From contig CM017557.1 of assembly GCA_007844125.1 (NCBI GenBank), forward strand, positions 62,944,174-63,008,173: a stretch of 64,000 nucleotides of DNA, given 5' to 3'. Both the position numbers and the translations under genes were made by a program. The stretch comes from Sinonovacula constricta (lineage: Eukaryota > Mollusca > Bivalvia > Cardiida > Solecurtidae). The notes beneath the pieces were generated by a model. It was not told the DNA's origin. It saw only the letters and a list, made by a program, of their open reading frames with translations, and ran no database searches. Of the stretch, positions 38,443-50,514 are shown one piece after another; positions within the stretch are counted from its first letter, which is position 1, and the number at the start of each line of letters is the position of its first letter.

Positions 38443-38707
38443 CAGGGGCGAATCCAGAAAATTTCGGTGGGGGTGGGTGGTGGTATGAATCAAGATCCAT
38501 TTTTACGCACTAAATACTAGTTACATATATATACACAGTTAGGAACCCTAACTTCGACCTAAGCAGTCAACAGACAAAATTTACTTGAGAAGTTTAGTAT
38601 TTTATTAGTTTAGCTTTCATATATGTGTTTTTACAACTCTACTCTTTTACCTGGTTGGTGAGGCAATGCACCGCCACCACCCACCCCAACCCCCGGCTCC
38701 ATCCCCG
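38443..38707 (+). mobile_element. hAT-type MITE, copy 2, with perfect 8-bp target duplication
   Basis: It starts CAGGGGCGAATCCAG and ends with the reverse complement of CGGGGATGGAGCCGGGG. The 8-mer ATGTTGAG occurs directly before (38435-38442) and directly after (38708-38715). The interior aligns with the reverse complement of copy 1, including CTAACTTCGACCTA(A/C)GCAG and CAACAGACAAAATTTACTT. Confidence 0.88.
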
Positions 38708-38918
38708 ATGTTGAGCTACACTAAAAGTGCCGTTTTTATACCTGATTTTTTTGTCTTTTGATTAACTTTTTCTCTTAATCATCAAGGAACAGCGATATTT
38801 ATTGAACGAGCGAGAGTACAATAACTTCCATATTAAGATATGGTTTTGACAAATAACATGCATCTCAATGTCACTGTTTAAAAATCATTGTGTGTAACGT
38901 CAAACAAATAATTAACAA

Positions 38919-39023
38919 TTAAAGGTGGTATACAACAATATTCATCAGGACCCTTTAACAACAATGTATTTGGTTGTTAGAAAAACAACAACTTTGGTCC
39001 AAACTGTTGACTTTCACCTTTAA
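38919..39023 (+). mobile_element. TTAA MITE family, 105-bp deletion derivative
   Basis: The left end is TTAAAGGTGGTATACAACAA and the right end as reverse complement is TTAAAGGTGAAAGTCAACAG. The right 35 bp (TTTGGTCCAAACTGTTGAC) resembles the right end of the 36.9-kb copy. Most of the interior is missing. Confidence 0.6.
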
Positions 39024-40693
39024 AGCTAGCCCAATCAGATTTGGCTCAAACGATTGATTAAATGCATGATATTTTGTAATGTACCGGAATATTCAAGACT
39101 TTTGGATTGCCGATAACAGAAAAGGCACGAAACATTTCCTTAAATGGGTTGTTATGATCTCCAGATTCAACAAAAATAAATCGCAAAAACTTAGCTTTTT
39201 TTTAAGAATTTAGCTTTGTATTTTTCTTCGTAGAATAAAACACACACACGTTCAAACGGACATTACTTTCATATTTAAAGATTAACCGACACATATTCAA
39301 TAGAAATCAGAAACATACTTTAATATTTTTACAGTAATTAACTCTAGTTAGATATTTTAAATTTTAATACCATTCTCTCTACCCACCCACCCCCGACCTC
39401 AAACCCACTCCTCATTATACAGTTAATACATCACTGTGATAGCCGTAAAGAAAAGAAAGCAAAGTTCAGCAAACCAAGTGAAATGGGAAAACCAGTACAC
39501 TTTGTAACTATCTGAATACTAAGTTATGCATCTTATGAAAAAAAAAAATGGGATAGACCCAATCAAATATTTCCACCACGATGTTCCGCGTGGTTTGGTA
39601 TGTTTGAACTGCCAAAGGTACCCCAGTCAACTGTACCTGTATGACTCGCATCTCTCAGCGAGTTTTTAAACCATCAAACAAACATCTTGCCACCAACATA
39701 GAAGAAAGTGTTGAACGATCATAGAAGGTATGCATAAATTAATTCCTTTGATTCACCTATTGGAATCTTTCATATTGCAAATACTGCTATTGGTTTTTTA
39801 ATTAGTATGATATTTGTGCCACTATAAATGTGGGTTATTGATTATGTCCGTTTTTAAATTCAAACATTTGCTTTGGTTTAACAAAAAAAAACAAACCCAA
39901 ACTTTCCGGAAACAGAGACTGTGTGTGCGGTATTGTCAAGTGTACATGCCAGGCAGCCTCAGTCTTGGCAGCAATATGTGATATTATTCTTAAAAAATCT
40001 GTGACTATTTTCATAATGGGCATAATAGATTCACCAACTCTCTGATTGGTTGCATTTAAACATTTTAAAAGTATTACCAATACTAAGTTTGGGTGTGTGG
40101 TCTAATTTCCAAATTTCAACTGGACTGCTGTCCATCGGTGGTTCTTCCCAGACATTTTTCTGGTGTCTTCAAAATTGGTCACTGGGATGTATTTTTAAAA
40201 GAAAATATTTCATGGACACTTAAAATGCTAGGAAAGCAGGATTTTTGTTTTTGCTTTAAATGATGTGTTTTGTATGACATATATATAAAAATAAAACCAC
40301 AGTATAGTAAAATAATTGAAAAAAGCTTAGGATAAATAAGTAATTTAGAAGGGATTGATAAACAACAAAAACACACAAAAAACATTAAAGTTTAGTGTCA
40401 ATAAAACAATGTTTTTCTTGTCAAAATAAGCAATTATAATTATAGCAGCAATTAAAATACAAGGATCATAAGAAGCATTTGAATGAGGTAATACATGACA
40501 TTCATGAAAGGTTAAGGTCATATTAACTTATCCTTGACCTTTGACTTAATAATCAAGTCAAGGTCAACGTCTTTTCAAAATATATATTTCTCTAACCAAC
40601 GACCTCAAAACTGTATAAAGTCAAGGTAATTTCAATGTATCATTAACCTTTGAATGCCATCTGTAAAGTCAAGGTCGTTTCCACATATCATTG

Positions 40694-40814
40694 ACCTCAA
40701 ACTGTACACCAAACATATATTTGACATTTGACCTCAAACTGTACACCAAACATATATTTGACATTTGACCTCAAACTGTACACCAAACATATATTTGACA
40801 TTTGACCTCAAACT
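40694..40814. repeat. 37-bp tandem repeat, 3.3 copies, in an AGGTCA-rich block
   Basis: The unit is CCTCAAACTGTACACCAAAC followed by ATATATTTGACATTTGA. It lies in a longer stretch (40495-40815) with repeated TGACCTTTGAC and CAAGGTCA strings. Confidence 0.93.
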
Positions 40815-41403
40815 CTGAAAGGCAACGATGAAACAAACATGACCATGAGTTGTGGACAGAGACAGGTATAACAAAGTTGGCAAAAAAATAAGAACAAAAA
40901 TTGTTTAAACCCCAATTCAACTAATTATAAAACAACTTGATAATGTTCATGTGGTGATACAACTTTTTCAAAAATGAAAAAGGAAACTGACGAGGGTTTA
41001 CCTCAAATCAAGTATAAAGCAAAATTCCTAAATTATCAATTAATGATAAATAAGTTTTTTTCTAGAATTTTATTTTGAACTTTTTGTCTGAACAACTAGC
41101 ATATAAGTTCTTGATAGTTTTCTTGAAACCAAGTGATAAAAGTAATCATGTGTATTGCAAGGAACTGAGCAGCAATAAGTGCAGATCTTAATCAGACAGC
41201 TTTATATATGTGCTAGTTAATCATGTGTCCCAATTTTTTTTCCAGGGTCAGGTCATTTTGAGCTTACCAGTTAAACAGCTTTGAGTCATTACCAAATTTT
41301 ATAAGAAGTAAATTTGCGCTTACATATGCACCTTGTGACTACAGACTCAGTATGGGACAAATCCTAGCCATTTAGATCATCATTCAGATGAGTGATCTGA
41401 ATC

Positions 41404-41712
41404 ATCGATAATTGCCTGATCAATTAGTAATTACCTGATCATTTAATATTTGTTTGATCGTTTAATATTTTTCTGATAAATTATAACTTGCCTAATCAAT
41501 TAATGTTTTTAAGATCAATTATTATTTTCTTAATTATTTACTATTTTCCATATCAAATGACTTTTTACCTCATCAAGGAATATTTACCTGATCATTATTT
41601 TCCTAAATGATTGTTATTTGCCTGATTATTTAATAATTTCCTGGTAATTTATTTTGCCGATTAATTGATTTTTGTCTTATAAATTGATACTGGCATTATC
41701 AAATTTACATTT
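41404..41712. repeat. highly degenerate ~16-20-bp tandem array, ~15 units
   Basis: Successive segments follow the pattern (T)ACCTGATCATTTAATATTT with much drift: GTTTGATCGTTTAATATTT, GCCTAATCAATTAATGTTT, ACCTGATCATTATTTT, GCCTGATTATTTAATAATTT. It looks like an old, decaying minisatellite. Confidence 0.7.
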
Positions 41713-43139
41713 GCCAGAGAAATATATATTTAGAACGAATCAGGTTAAGAATTAATTTAGATTAAGTATGAATGTATATACAAAGATATAATAAAGCAGA
41801 ATGAAGAAAAAAGCATTTTTAATTGATGGAGCATACATGTACTAGCGGTAATGGAAAAGGTAGAGTACTGGATTATAATTTAGAGGAAAATATAAATAAT
41901 ATAATAAAGTATGTTAAAAAAAACAAAAAAAAAGGAAAAGTAAACAACATATACAATTTTCAAGTTCATTCTGTCTTTCAAACTGTTTCAGGTTTATCAG
42001 AAATTGTTTCTTCCATATGTCACGGAAAAAAACAACAAATAAAAATAAATAACATCGAAACTGTTGTTTTATAAAAAGGCAAGAAAATATTGAAGGAAAC
42101 ATATATTTCACAAAAAAAAAAACCCATATCTATCAAGATAATTGGAAAAATAAAATAAGAAAATGAACACAGATAGATTGTGGAAGAACATGATGATTGA
42201 GAAACAATTAATGTTTATACAAATGATTAGGAAGATTAATGTTTGAACAAAATAACTGATACAAAGATGGTTAACATATTTTACAACAACTTAGAGAAGC
42301 TATTAATTTCAAATAAAAAAAAACTAAAACAATTCATTGCTATTAATTACTAATAATTATGTTTATAATTAATTATAGTTTTTGATGTAGAAATATTTAT
42401 ATGAAAACTGAATTTTTCTTGCAAAAACAGAAGTTAGTACTGTAAACATAATAAGGTAAAAATGATATTACAAATGAATCTACAGGCTCAAGGCCGATAT
42501 CTATGATATCTTGTATTTAAGATTATAAATATGTCAGTGGTCATGATATTAATTTTGAGACAGAATAATTAGGGACCTAAAACCACACCGGTCTTATAAT
42601 CAACCAATCTAACAAAAAGAATTATATGTATATCGGTACTATAATTTTATTATTAAAAATATGACTTACATTGTATTATACTACTATCTTTCACATGAAA
42701 CTGTTGAAATAAAATAAAACTTTTCGGTATACAACTCTAAATTAAGAGGTGTAACATTTAAAATTTAACTAGTTTTTTTTACTGTTTATCTGAGTGTGAT
42801 GTTGAATTCTTGAAAAAACTGTAATTTGCTTAACCATGCACAGAACTAAAAATGATTACTTAAACACAATGATTAAAAGTATATAAATATCACGGCATGT
42901 TCATAGCAAACAAAAAGTACAAAAAAGCATCATTAACTAAATACATAACAACATAGTATTGATTAACAATATTAGCAGTGACTTACTACAACACAATATT
43001 CTAACAACAAAAAATCCAACAATATTGCACATATTCATTTCAATGGTTATTTAAGTAAAGCACAAATATCACTTCGATCAAATGGTTAACATGGATTCAA
43101 AAAAATGAAAGTGAAGAGAATCAACCATGCGCCAAACAC

Positions 43140-43300
43140 TAACACATACCTTCTGAAACAAACACATACACTAACACATACCTTCTGAAACAAACATACA
43201 CAATAATACATACCCTCTGAAACAAACACATACACTAACACATACCTTATGAAACAAACACATACACTAACATACACCTTCTGAAACAAACACATACACT
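43140..43300. repeat. 32-bp tandem repeat, 5 copies
   Basis: The unit is AACACATACCTTCTGAAACA followed by AACACATACACT. A second, looser array (TATGTACACACACTCAAA, about 29 bp, 2-3 copies) follows at 43378-43460. The minus frame 43086-43295 is a repeat artefact. Confidence 0.9.
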
Positions 43301-44485
43301 AACACTCAGACCAAGTTAATAAATTCCTTCATTTATATGTTCCAGTCACAGGTTTCCTCGAAAAACAATACACACAAACTCTGACATGTACACACACTCA
43401 AACACAAACACCGATATGTACACACACTCAAAAACATAAAAAGATATGCACATACATAACATCAGCATAATGTTCTTATTTCAGACAGTATTACACACAC
43501 ATGTACATGGAACCATGCACAGCAAATTAACATTGCACATGCATATAATTCCAATAGCTTTTATTAATCTCATTCATCCTTTGAAAGCAAGAAAGCTCGC
43601 CTACACACAAATTTAAAATGAACTTTTATACGCCCTATGATATACTGTGTACTTCCTGTGGCAACTAAAAAAAATATCCAAATTAGTTTTGATTATTTCA
43701 GTAATACCTACCAATAACTAATGAATTTTGAAAAATCACCTGACTTAGTTGTTTTTCTTTAAAACAAATAAAATGATTTTAATAAATATATGTTCAATAT
43801 GTAATAAAAGATTTAAGACTGAACCAGCCAACACATAAACCTTTAGTCATTCAGATTTTGCTAATGATTGTGAATGGTTTGTAAAGGCGTAAAATGGTGT
43901 ATACATGCAGGAAAGGGTTAAGTTGACCAAAGCCAAGAAAGAGACACCACTGAATGGCCCAATCTTTCTTCTTTATTTTATCAACAATTCATCTCAATGA
44001 GAGGTGTAGTATACATACATATGAACCTTTTCTGAGGCGAAACTGGGTGATTTTCAATTGCAAAGTGGGATATTTGTTATTTTCATATGAACAAAATTAT
44101 CTGTTTCAAAGTAGAGATTTTTGAAAATGTGCAAAACACCCCTTATTTTAAAATAATTTTGAACCCTTAAAACAGGGAGCCTCCCTCAAAATGCAAAAGA
44201 GTTCATACAGCAAGAACAGACTGTGACTAAGGAGTTTTGCAGTTAATATTTTCCCTTTAATAATATAATGTTCTTATCTTGATACTTTTTGTTGAGAAAT
44301 TATTATTTATAGATATTGAGAATCATAAAAAGATAAAGATTTAGTTTTGTTTTTTTAAATACAAGGTAATGACCAATTATGGTCTTTCTAGCGATGTCCA
44401 GCTATTTTGGTGGAGAAACCCCAGACAAATGTCAGTAGAATCACAGATGCACTGCAGTTAAGCAGACAGACCTTTCCACATTCAT

Positions 44486-44806
44486 TTTGTTTATTCAGTT
44501 TATCATACCACCAACAGTATTTCAGTTATCTGGAGACGGTGTCCATTTAAAGCAGATATAGTGCTGACTTGACCGTGTATAGCATGCCATGAACACCAGG
44601 CATGATACCACACCCAGTCACATCATCCTGAAACCGGGCCAACCAGTCGTGGAACTACCCTGTATTTGCTTGAGCATTAGCAAGGGAGCTATAGCACTAC
44701 CATTTTTGACGACTTTGGTATGTGGCCAGGGATCAAACCTGGGGCATCCTGTACCTGGAGCTGATGCTCTACCAATTGTGGTACAAGGTCCGGTCCCCAC
44801 ATTCAG
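44486..44806 (-). mobile_element. tRNA-headed SINE, near full length
   Basis: On the minus strand it opens with a tRNA-like head: A-box-like TTGGTAGAGCAT and B-box-like GGTTTGATCCC. A conserved body follows with GTGTGGTATCATGCCTGGTG and AGATAACTGAAATACTGTTG, ending in an AAACAAA tail. The layout matches mollusc tRNA SINEs (V-SINE/RUDI-like is possible but unverified). Open frames on both strands here (44589-44816, 44618-44800) come from the SINE. Confidence 0.8.
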
Positions 44807-45481
44807 TCCTAAGTAGTTGGAGGAATTTCAAGTCAGTGGCTCTTTCACTACTCCATGGGTGCCCAAAACTTTAAGAGTTAGCTTGATGTGTTAACATAGA
44901 GAAAAACCTTTTTGTAACATTCACAGTTATAGGAAAAGCTATTATAAATAATGATTAAAATTAACAAATTATTGATTTTTTGCATGTAAAAGTGATCTAA
45001 CTTAAGTGCACTTAAGCACATGTGGGTTAGTCTACAAAAAACAGAAACAAAAAACGTTATCCAATAATTAACACACATTTAACATCTACAACATAAACAT
45101 ACAATGAATGGTTCTATTAACATAAACTGTATTATGCTGACTGTTTTACAAACATATCAAATTTTAATTTGGTTTTAAAGAATAGATTTTTCTTATCATG
45201 GTTAACAGATAGTTGGCAAATGGGTTATCTCTTTCAACATAGAGATGTTTTTGTTTGTTTTATAAATTAAATGACACAGTAGACTTAATTTTCCTATATG
45301 ATTTTGTTGATCAGGATCTGTTCTGTTGAACATTTAATGCATTTGATCATCATGCAAATTGGTTGTGCTGATCTACATTATAGGGTAAAATGTGATTCAC
45401 CTGTAAAGTTACAAGTGCTTTTTACCTAGAATTTAAGACAACATGCATTTATATATCATGTGTTATGTTTTTTAGTCAACT

Positions 45482-45811
45482 CGTTTCCATGACAATGTAC
45501 ACTACAATTGTACATTGATACATATATTCTATCTCCATCATAACTCAATACAGACAACATGTTTCCAGAGCAGCATGTGCTAAGGTTTTTTAAGTTACAA
45601 AGTGGTGTTGCCATGGTTAAGAGATAAGGGGAGTAGTTTCCATGACCATGTGTCCTTGGTTTCCATGGAAACATTTGTGCCATGGTGTCAGTGTCTTGAT
45701 ACTGGTTTCCATGGTAATGTGCATTCTTGCTTTCATGGAACAGTCTTCACTGTTTCTATAATAATGTGTACTTAGATTTCCATGAATATAAGATTTTGTT
45801 GCCATGGTTAC
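45482..45811. repeat. 23-bp-period degenerate array of X-box-like CCATGG palindromes spanning the MICAL stop codon
   Basis: Plus-strand units centred on (G/A)TTxCCATGGxxAx occur at 45607, 45636, 45659, 45677 (weak), 45705, 45730, 45774 and 45798, about 23-25 bp or a multiple apart, with an outlying copy at 45482. The unit at 45659-45672 is a perfect 14-bp palindrome, GTTTCCATGGAAAC. The unit at 45798-45811, GTTGCCATGGTTAC, contains the stop codon (plus-strand TTA at 45808-45810). The motif matches the known RFX-factor X-box shape. In the mRNA these units would lie in the 3' UTR. No transcript end could be assigned. Confidence 0.7.
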
Positions 45812-45889
45812 TGGATACAGCAGCTTTTCTCATCATTAAGAACGCCTCCTTCAGTGATGCGACGATCCAGCCTCTCCTCATCATCAATT
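45808..45889 (-). CDS. MICAL: MICAL-family protein, terminal coding exon (C-terminal tail and stop)
   Basis: Read on the minus strand, a good acceptor (pyrimidine-rich, ttctatcttcag) is followed by one base completing an Ala codon and then 26 codons plus TAA. The peptide starts IDDEERLDRR and ends EKSCCIQ. The single leading base joins in phase with the GC left by the exon at 56456-56570, giving QERA-IDDEERLD. This matches the acidic tail that follows the last helix of the bMERB domain in MICAL monooxygenases and MICAL-like proteins. The role is inferred from family knowledge: MICALs oxidise actin methionines, and their C-terminal bMERB domain binds Rab GTPases of the Rab8 group. The last four residues, CCIQ, look like a CaaX prenylation box. 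The stop codon overlaps an X-box-like palindrome that starts a 3' UTR repeat array. I cannot separate MICAL from MICAL-like paralogues on these exons alone. Confidence 0.85.
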
Positions 45890-46869
45890 CTGAAGATAGA
45901 AATAAAATAAAATTATATATGTAATTACATACATATCCTGACGTACCCTAAATTCTACGATGAGTTGTTTTAATTGGCAATACCAGATTTTGTGAGTTGT
46001 CAAAGGTCATGGTGGGTGGTATTTTACACACAATAAATATTTCAGACGCATGTCTCCTTTCTTTCGAAGAAAACGGATATAAGAATATACGAATATTTGC
46101 TCCAATGTGAAGGTGTTGAATCATGGGGACACATTTTTGTGTCCATTTTGTTATGTGGTATAAACCTCATTTAATGATGAAATAACTATGCAACTGTATA
46201 TAAGTTTCGTGTTTTTATCAACTAGTTACAAAAGTTTGATTTTCAGATGTTATTGACACGTTTTGCTCACCATACAATATTCACTGTGATGTTTTTTTTC
46301 AACCAGCCAATCAAAACCGCCAAATTTGAGGTACGTTTCAAAATCGAGGCAAGTATTGTATGCAGCCCTATTTGTTTGCCATAGAAATCTACTGTTATGT
46401 GTTTTAATCACACTGTAGAACAGGAGAAGGTTAAAACTCTGACTTACACAGCTTTTTCTCGTAGATTAAGCTCAATTCTATAAGCGTCAGAGACAAACGT
46501 CCTTATACCGCTGAAATAAGGTTACACCAGGATATATGGTTTGCGAATCAACGATCAGTTATTTAGAAATGAATAGATGAAAACATCCACTCTAAAGGTT
46601 TATATCTAATTGCTTTTATTTCTAAGATATTAGAACATCGATTAGGACATAGTTTTAACATACTCATTACCTCACACTATCAGTATTGTTTACATTTCAC
46701 TGTAAAATTTTAATGCAACAAAATTTTGATAATGGTGTATAACGGTAAGGTAGCGTAACATTTTTCTCCATTAGCATTCATCTGGAAGACAACGTTTTAG
46801 CGGGATAAAACATTAAAGCTTGAATCATAGAAAACTAGCATGTATTGATTAATGTATGTTTTATCTAAA

Positions 46870-47380
46870 TTAATAGATATTGTATTTTTTTTAATAAATA
46901 GATACTGTTGTATTATTTGTTTAAATTAAAAGATACTGCTGTATTTTTTTAAATTAAAAGATTTTGTTGTATTTTTTAAATAGATACTATTGTAGTATTG
47001 AAATTTATAAAACCTGTTGTATTATTATTTTTTAATTGATAGCTTCTCTTGGATTATTGGGATTATTAGATGCTGTTGTATTGTTTAAACTAATAGATAC
47101 TGTTGTATTATTTAAAATATAGATACTGTTGCATTATTTAAATTAGTAGATACTGTTGCATTATTTAAATTAATAGATACTGTTGCATTATTTAAATTAA
47201 TAGATACTGTTGTATTATTTAAATTAGTAGATACTGTTGTATTATTTAAATTAATAGATACTGTTGCATTATTTAAATTAATAGATACTGTTGCATTTTT
47301 TAAATTAGTAGATACTGTTGCATTATTTAAATTAACAGATACTGTTGTATTATTTAAATTAACAGATACTGTTGAAATTT
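46870..47380. repeat. 27-bp minisatellite with degenerate left flank
   Basis: The unit TTAAATTAATAGATACTGTT then GCATTAT is well conserved from about 47087 to 47375. Older, length-variable versions extend left to about 46870. The open frame at 47112-47393 minus (repeating TVSxNLNNA) is caused by the 27-bp period and is not a gene. Confidence 0.92.
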
Positions 47381-50300
47381 TAACTCCAATCAAAAATATA
47401 CCTTAAGAGTTGATAAATTAAGACTATGGATCAAAGTGGCCAGGTTTCTATCCCCACAGATCACTAGATGGTGGTTCTTTAGCAATGTGCTTTTTTTTAC
47501 TGCAAATTATTCCAGAGAGTTACTCCACGTGTTCTGGTTCTACCCAGTTATCCGGCATACATGTGGGATAAATTTAAGTTAATAACATGCTTTCCCAATT
47601 AAATACAAAAATTTTATACTGCCTAGTTTTAGATAAAGGCATGTTTTACCTTTTGGACAATAAAACTATTGTAGTGAAGACACTACTCTAAATGATAAAA
47701 TCAGCATCTGACTTGACCCAAAGTTGCAGGCTTGTTGCAAGTTCAATTTGGCTTAATCCTTTGTCATTTTCAAAGGGTATACAGCAGGAAATACAAAAAA
47801 ATTGGTGTACTCGGTGGTAGAATATACACTGCTTAGATTTAACAAAAAAATGTTGTTTTTTTCCTCTGTTTTATCTTTGATGTGTTATCAACTATTACAG
47901 CAGTAATAATGCTTATCATACTGTCTAAAATTGAAGGTCAAAATTTAGTGAAAAACAGGACATAGTTTCATGTGTGCTTTTTTAAATGATACTGACATCA
48001 ATAAGGCATAGTGTAGCATATTTATTTTTTGTCTTAAATGATGCATGTTCTTGTTAAAATTGACAATGAGTTCCTATACAGAGGCTGTCCTAAAGACAGA
48101 GAAACGAGAAGTTAACAAAGCAGGTCACGCCAAGTATCATTTTTATTTCTTTTTCACCATGGTCATTGCTGCCTTCTTTCGAAAACATTTGGCCTCATAA
48201 ACTAACAAGTTAACAGTGAACACAACATGAAGACAATAAACTAAGAGCTAGAAACCTGGCGAAATTTGTGCCCATAAACTAACCACTGAACAAAACAACA
48301 GACAATAAACCAACAGCTAGAAACCTGCTCGCATTATTGGCCGTGCCATAAAAGCGGAGATTTTATGTGTTCAGCAATGGAGTTAGCTCCTCCCTCTGAT
48401 TATGGATAATTATTGAGGGCAGCCTTGGGAGTGTGCATTGAAGCTGCAGCATGCACTCTTTACAGCCAAGAGACGAAAGTCTATGATATATGATGGGTCA
48501 AAGGCACACGGCAAAATGTGCACAAACCGCCCTCCATCATCTGAACGGCACTCCATCATCGGTTCTTGGGAATCCTACACTGTAGGAGTAAGATGGATGA
48601 AGTAAAGACTCCAATAATAGTTGTAGGGAATTATTTACACTGAAGGAGCAACATGGATAGAAAAATGTACCAACATTCAGGAAAGCAGTGCCTACAGAGT
48701 TATAATCAGCAGCATCATAGACATACATGTATTCAATCATCAATATCATCAGTAGCAATACTGTTACTGTCAGCAGCAGCAGTAACAGCAGTATCAGCAT
48801 TATAAACCATCACAATCATTATCCTGCTCCTCCAATTTCATATTTTCATCCAATTCATCATCTCCATCATCACCATATTAACTAAATCTTATTTTCACCA
48901 AAACCTTACTTATTTTGCTTCTTCTCCCATTCCTCCTCCTCCTCCTCCTCATCATCATCAACAGCAGCAGTAGGAATTGTAACAACAGCAAATGTCAGCC
49001 ATACCAAATACTATAACTGATACAGATCTACCGGTATATACAAATCTGTTGCGAGTATAGCATAGCTACTGTAGACATTTGATGTTTGTGGAAGCAGCCA
49101 ATGAAATGATTACAACGTGTTGCCATGGAGACAAGAGGGGAGTGTTTACAATCTGACGGATACATGCTCATGTCTGATGTACTATTTTGGTTTCTGTTAA
49201 ACTAGAATTTGATATATTAGTTCAGGCAGGGGTAGGAGAAAAAAGTACATTTATTATGTATCAACATGAAATAGAAAGACAGAAGGCAAGAGAAAGAGAC
49301 TGAAAATCTTCAAAATGAGGATTTAATAATTTGATAAAAATAAATGAAATATGTTTTGTTTTCAATTAGGGTAAACATATATTTCTCCATTATATATTAA
49401 GGAGAAAAGGTAAAAAAATGTACTTTTATGTATTAATAATATTGCAAATTTCAGACAAGAATATTATTTTTTTAAAGATAAGATGTGATTCATAATGTTC
49501 AAGAGAAATTCATATAAAACTTCCATTGTAGCTCTAACAAAGGATATGTAATGGGTGCAATTTTAATAAACAATAATAATTTGCAAGAAAAAAAAATAAT
49601 AGGATTACAAAAAAAAAAAAATATTGAAAGAACCAACACTTTTTTCCTTGACGTAGCGAGAACATTGATATTAAACCTTTATTTCCATTATTGATTTTAA
49701 ACTTTTCTAGGTACACGCAATAAGACCAGCAACATGTAGACATTAAAACCAAGCTCCCCTGATCCCTAAATTAATGTTCTCTACTCCTTCCCAGAATGCC
49801 ATAAACATATCTTGAGATGTTTCCTTTTATTTTTCTAGCCCTCACATTTCACTTTTATTCCTGAAAAGATGTGCTCCATTAAAACATATTTCAGAAATTT
49901 GACTACAGTTGGGAGACTATTTATGCCTCCCTTAATGGAGAGTATTAAGGAAGGATTAACTCTAACTGCCTCTGTTTCTCATTCATCAATCCCATCATCC
50001 CCCACCCCAACCCACCAACCCGACCACACAAGAATTTGAAAGTTTAATTTTTTGTCAACACCTTTTTGTTAAACTCAGTTGAAGGCTGACTCCAACTGAT
50101 ATTCAAATATCCTCCCCAACATCCAGCCCAAGATGGGAAGTTAACTTATTTTTCTATATGACACAGATTTATATTGCAATATATATACTCATAAATTCCT
50201 TACCCTGATTTCTCCAATGATAAACCTTGACAAACTCTAACTTTCAAGAAAAACAACAGATTACTAGAAGACTGTCAAGAACACAACTGGTGCAGATCCT

Positions 50301-50514
50301 GATCAGACTGCTCCCAGTGAGAGTTGGCTGATCTGGAAGAATACTATTTGCCTAGAGCAATTTCTTTTTAAGCGGAATAAGATTTAAATAAACCCCCCTA
50401 CTCTTTTCTTTACTTGCCCAGTATGATGCTTCAAGTTATTTCATCATTATGTAAGCAACAGAAGTGCAGGTCTTTTGAAGTTTGCGATGACTGATGATGA
50501 TATGTGAACATTGG

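Larger units (their letters stand above)
39024..45455. other. AT-rich sequence downstream of MICAL, probably containing its 3' UTR end
   Basis: Apart from the arrays at 40.7, 41.4 and 43.1 kb and the SINE at 44.5 kb, I see no gene. The MICAL polyadenylation site should lie in or near this stretch on the minus strand. Several TTTATT (AATAAA on minus) strings exist, so no site can be chosen. Confidence 0.45.
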
